NCBI GenBank assembly: GCA_011523195.1 | Contig: WTHH01000230.1 | Coordinates: 1-6,167 of the forward strand | Direction of reading: 5' to 3' | Length of the DNA: 6,167 bases | Source of the DNA: Verrucomicrobiales bacterium | GTDB taxonomy: Bacteria > Verrucomicrobiota > Verrucomicrobiia > Limisphaerales > UBA1096 | Notes under the pieces: generated by a model | Told to the model about the DNA's origin: nothing | Database searches by the model: none | What the model saw: only the letters and a program-made list of their open reading frames with translations | Position numbers and translations under genes: made by a program | Part shown: positions 5,024-6,167 of the stretch, piece by piece | Layout: each line of letters begins with the position of its first letter | Numbering within the stretch: the first letter of the stretch is position 1

Positions 5024-6167
5024 AATACAGCATGAAATCCCCGCTGTGGGTGGCGACGACCGCTGCGTTGCTCCACTTGGCGGCGGCTCCGTTCAGCCGG
5101 CCTCCGGCCTTGGTCACCGCGTTGCCGTCCCGGTCATACACCTGCCAGACGACGTCCTGCACTTCGACCCAGCAAAACAGCACATCGCCATTTATGTTGG
5201 TGGCCACCATCGGGCGGGTGCTGGACTTGCCGGAGTTGGGTGCAGCGTTGATCTTTAGATTTTTTTCGACCTTGGCGAAAGAGGATTTCCCGCGGGTACT
5301 GAAACCCATGTAAACACCATCCGCTCCGCTGGACATTGAGTAGAGCGCGCCGGGGCAGCCGCACTTTTCCCACTTTTGAACCAGTCGCTTACTCCAAGTT
5401 TTACCGGTGTCCTTGGAGACCATGAGGTAGGTGTCCTTGTCCCAACTGCTCGGGGAGGTGCGTACAGAGTTCCGGTATATGACGTACAGGTTGCCCAGGG
5501 CATCCATGGTGGCCTGGATCGGGCAGCAGCGGCAGTTGCCCTTGATGTCAATGTCCAGCTTTCGGGGTGCGGACCAGTTTTTGCCCTCGTCACTCGACAC
5601 CGCCATGTACATGTCGCGGCCCATCTCCGGGCCGGGCTCGGTTTGGCCGGACCAAAGGGCGTAGACGGTTGAGCTGTTTTGATCGGCCACAATGGCGCCG
5701 GCCCCTTCAAAACCGATCGTGTTGCCGACGATGTTTACCTCATTCTCGAACGCGCTGCCGTCGTCGTTCAACCGGGAGTGCAGCATATATCGCAGGACGA
5801 AAAACCGGGCCTTGGACTTAAACATGGCATCGTACGCCTCGGCGCCCATCGCTTTTTTTGAGTATCGCGGGTTCGGTCGAGTAAACACATGCACCCGGCC
5901 ATCTTTGCCGACGGTCATGTTGAAACTGGCCGCCATGCCCTTGGCCTCGCGGAGGATGTTTACCGGCTTAGAAAACCGGTTTTCACCGGGCTCGTGTTTG
6001 ACGTAAACCAAGTCTCCCCGGACGTTCGAATTGGCCTGGAAAATGTGAACCACGCCTTTTTTGTCGATGGCGACCTGTGGCTCGATGCCGCCGTACGTGA
6101 GCTGGACGGTGGTGACCTGGGGTGCAGCCTGAGCCGATGCGAAAGACAATGCCGCAACTGAGAGCAG
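4989..6167 (-). CDS. Exported BNR/sialidase-like beta-propeller protein, start outside window
   Basis: This is a predicted secreted six-bladed propeller of the sialidase/BNR superfamily. Going upstream, the frame stays open to the right edge, and the last visible residues (LLSVAALSFASAQA) are the hydrophobic core and cleavage site of a signal peptide. The true start is therefore just beyond 6167, and the TTG at 6147-6149 is not the start. About 392 residues are visible. Two Asp-box motifs are clear: SSDEGKNW (about 5576-5599) and SKDTGKTW (about 5394-5417). A third, weaker repeat pattern (DALGNLYVIYRN) fits a propeller strand. Two cysteine clusters stand out: CRCC (5523-5534) and CGC (5355-5363), with only scattered cysteines elsewhere. 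They suggest metal binding or disulfides. I cannot see a convincing full set of sialidase active-site arginines plus the catalytic Tyr/Glu pair, so sialidase activity should not be assumed. Its stop lies inside the cytochrome-thioredoxin gene. Confidence 0.82.
   Translation of the reverse strand: MLSVAALSFASAQAAPQVTTVQLTYGGIEPQVAIDKKGVVHIFQANSNVRGDLVYVKHEPGENRFSKPVNILREAKGMAASFNMTVGKDGRVHVFTRPNPRYSKKAMGAEAYDAMFKSKARFFVLRYMLHSRLNDDGSAFENEVNIVGNTIGFEGAGAIVADQNSSTVYALWSGQTEPGPEMGRDMYMAVSSDEGKNWSAPRKLDIDIKGNCRCCPIQATMDALGNLYVIYRNSVRTSPSSWDKDTYLMVSKDTGKTWSKRLVQKWEKCGCPGALYSMSSGADGVYMGFSTRGKSSFAKVEKNLKINAAPNSGKSSTRPMVATNINGDVLFCWVEVQDVVWQVYDRDGNAVTKAGGRLNGAAAKWSNAAVVATHSGDFMLYYDGHESAKRKG

Noticed and set aside
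6147..6149. TTG as the start of the propeller gene
   Set aside because: The upstream codons continue a hydrophobic signal-peptide core to the window edge, so the gene is simply cut off there.

Overview
The window reads as chromosomal DNA from a GC-rich bacterium, most likely of the Planctomycetota-Verrucomicrobiota group, with Verrucomicrobiota as my first guess. This rests on the style of the proteins: an exported BNR/sialidase-like propeller, a lipoprotein cytochrome c with a 'GPDMADVGSRLGREEIL' type segment, and a secreted GGGYGG/GSSAGG esterase of a kind common in that superphylum. It is an inference from protein style only; no rRNA or other marker is present.

Layout. Positions 2-1819 (+) hold the 3' five-sixths or so of pnp (polynucleotide phosphorylase), entering from the left edge and ending in a textbook rho-independent terminator at 1843-1868. 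Everything to the right is on the minus strand and convergent with pnp. In transcription order these genes are: an exported sialidase-fold protein whose start lies beyond the right edge (6167-4989); a lipoprotein fusing cytochrome c and thioredoxin (5023-4178), which overlaps the first gene by 35 bp; a 137-bp spacer with an AT-rich palindromic stretch and a possible promoter; a secreted alpha/beta-hydrolase (4040-3165); a 51-bp gap; and a MoeB/MoeZ-type sulfur-carrier adenylyltransferase with a C-terminal rhodanese domain (3113-1965).

How the genes may work together. The propeller protein and the cytochrome-thioredoxin lipoprotein are probably translationally coupled. They look like one extracytoplasmic redox pair: the propeller has CxCC and CxC clusters and its neighbour has a dithiol (WCFAC) plus one haem. 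The esterase and the MoeB-like protein have no obvious functional link to each other or to that pair. PNPase is a housekeeping RNA-decay enzyme.

The most unusual non-coding signal is a perfect 14-bp palindrome, CGCTTGGCCAAGCG, present four times between 1943 and 4106. One copy lies just after the stop codon of moeB, one just after the stop of the esterase, one upstream of the esterase, and one in frame inside the esterase coding sequence. A one-mismatch copy sits within a larger inverted repeat after pnp. It appears to be a dispersed short palindromic repeat family of this genome.
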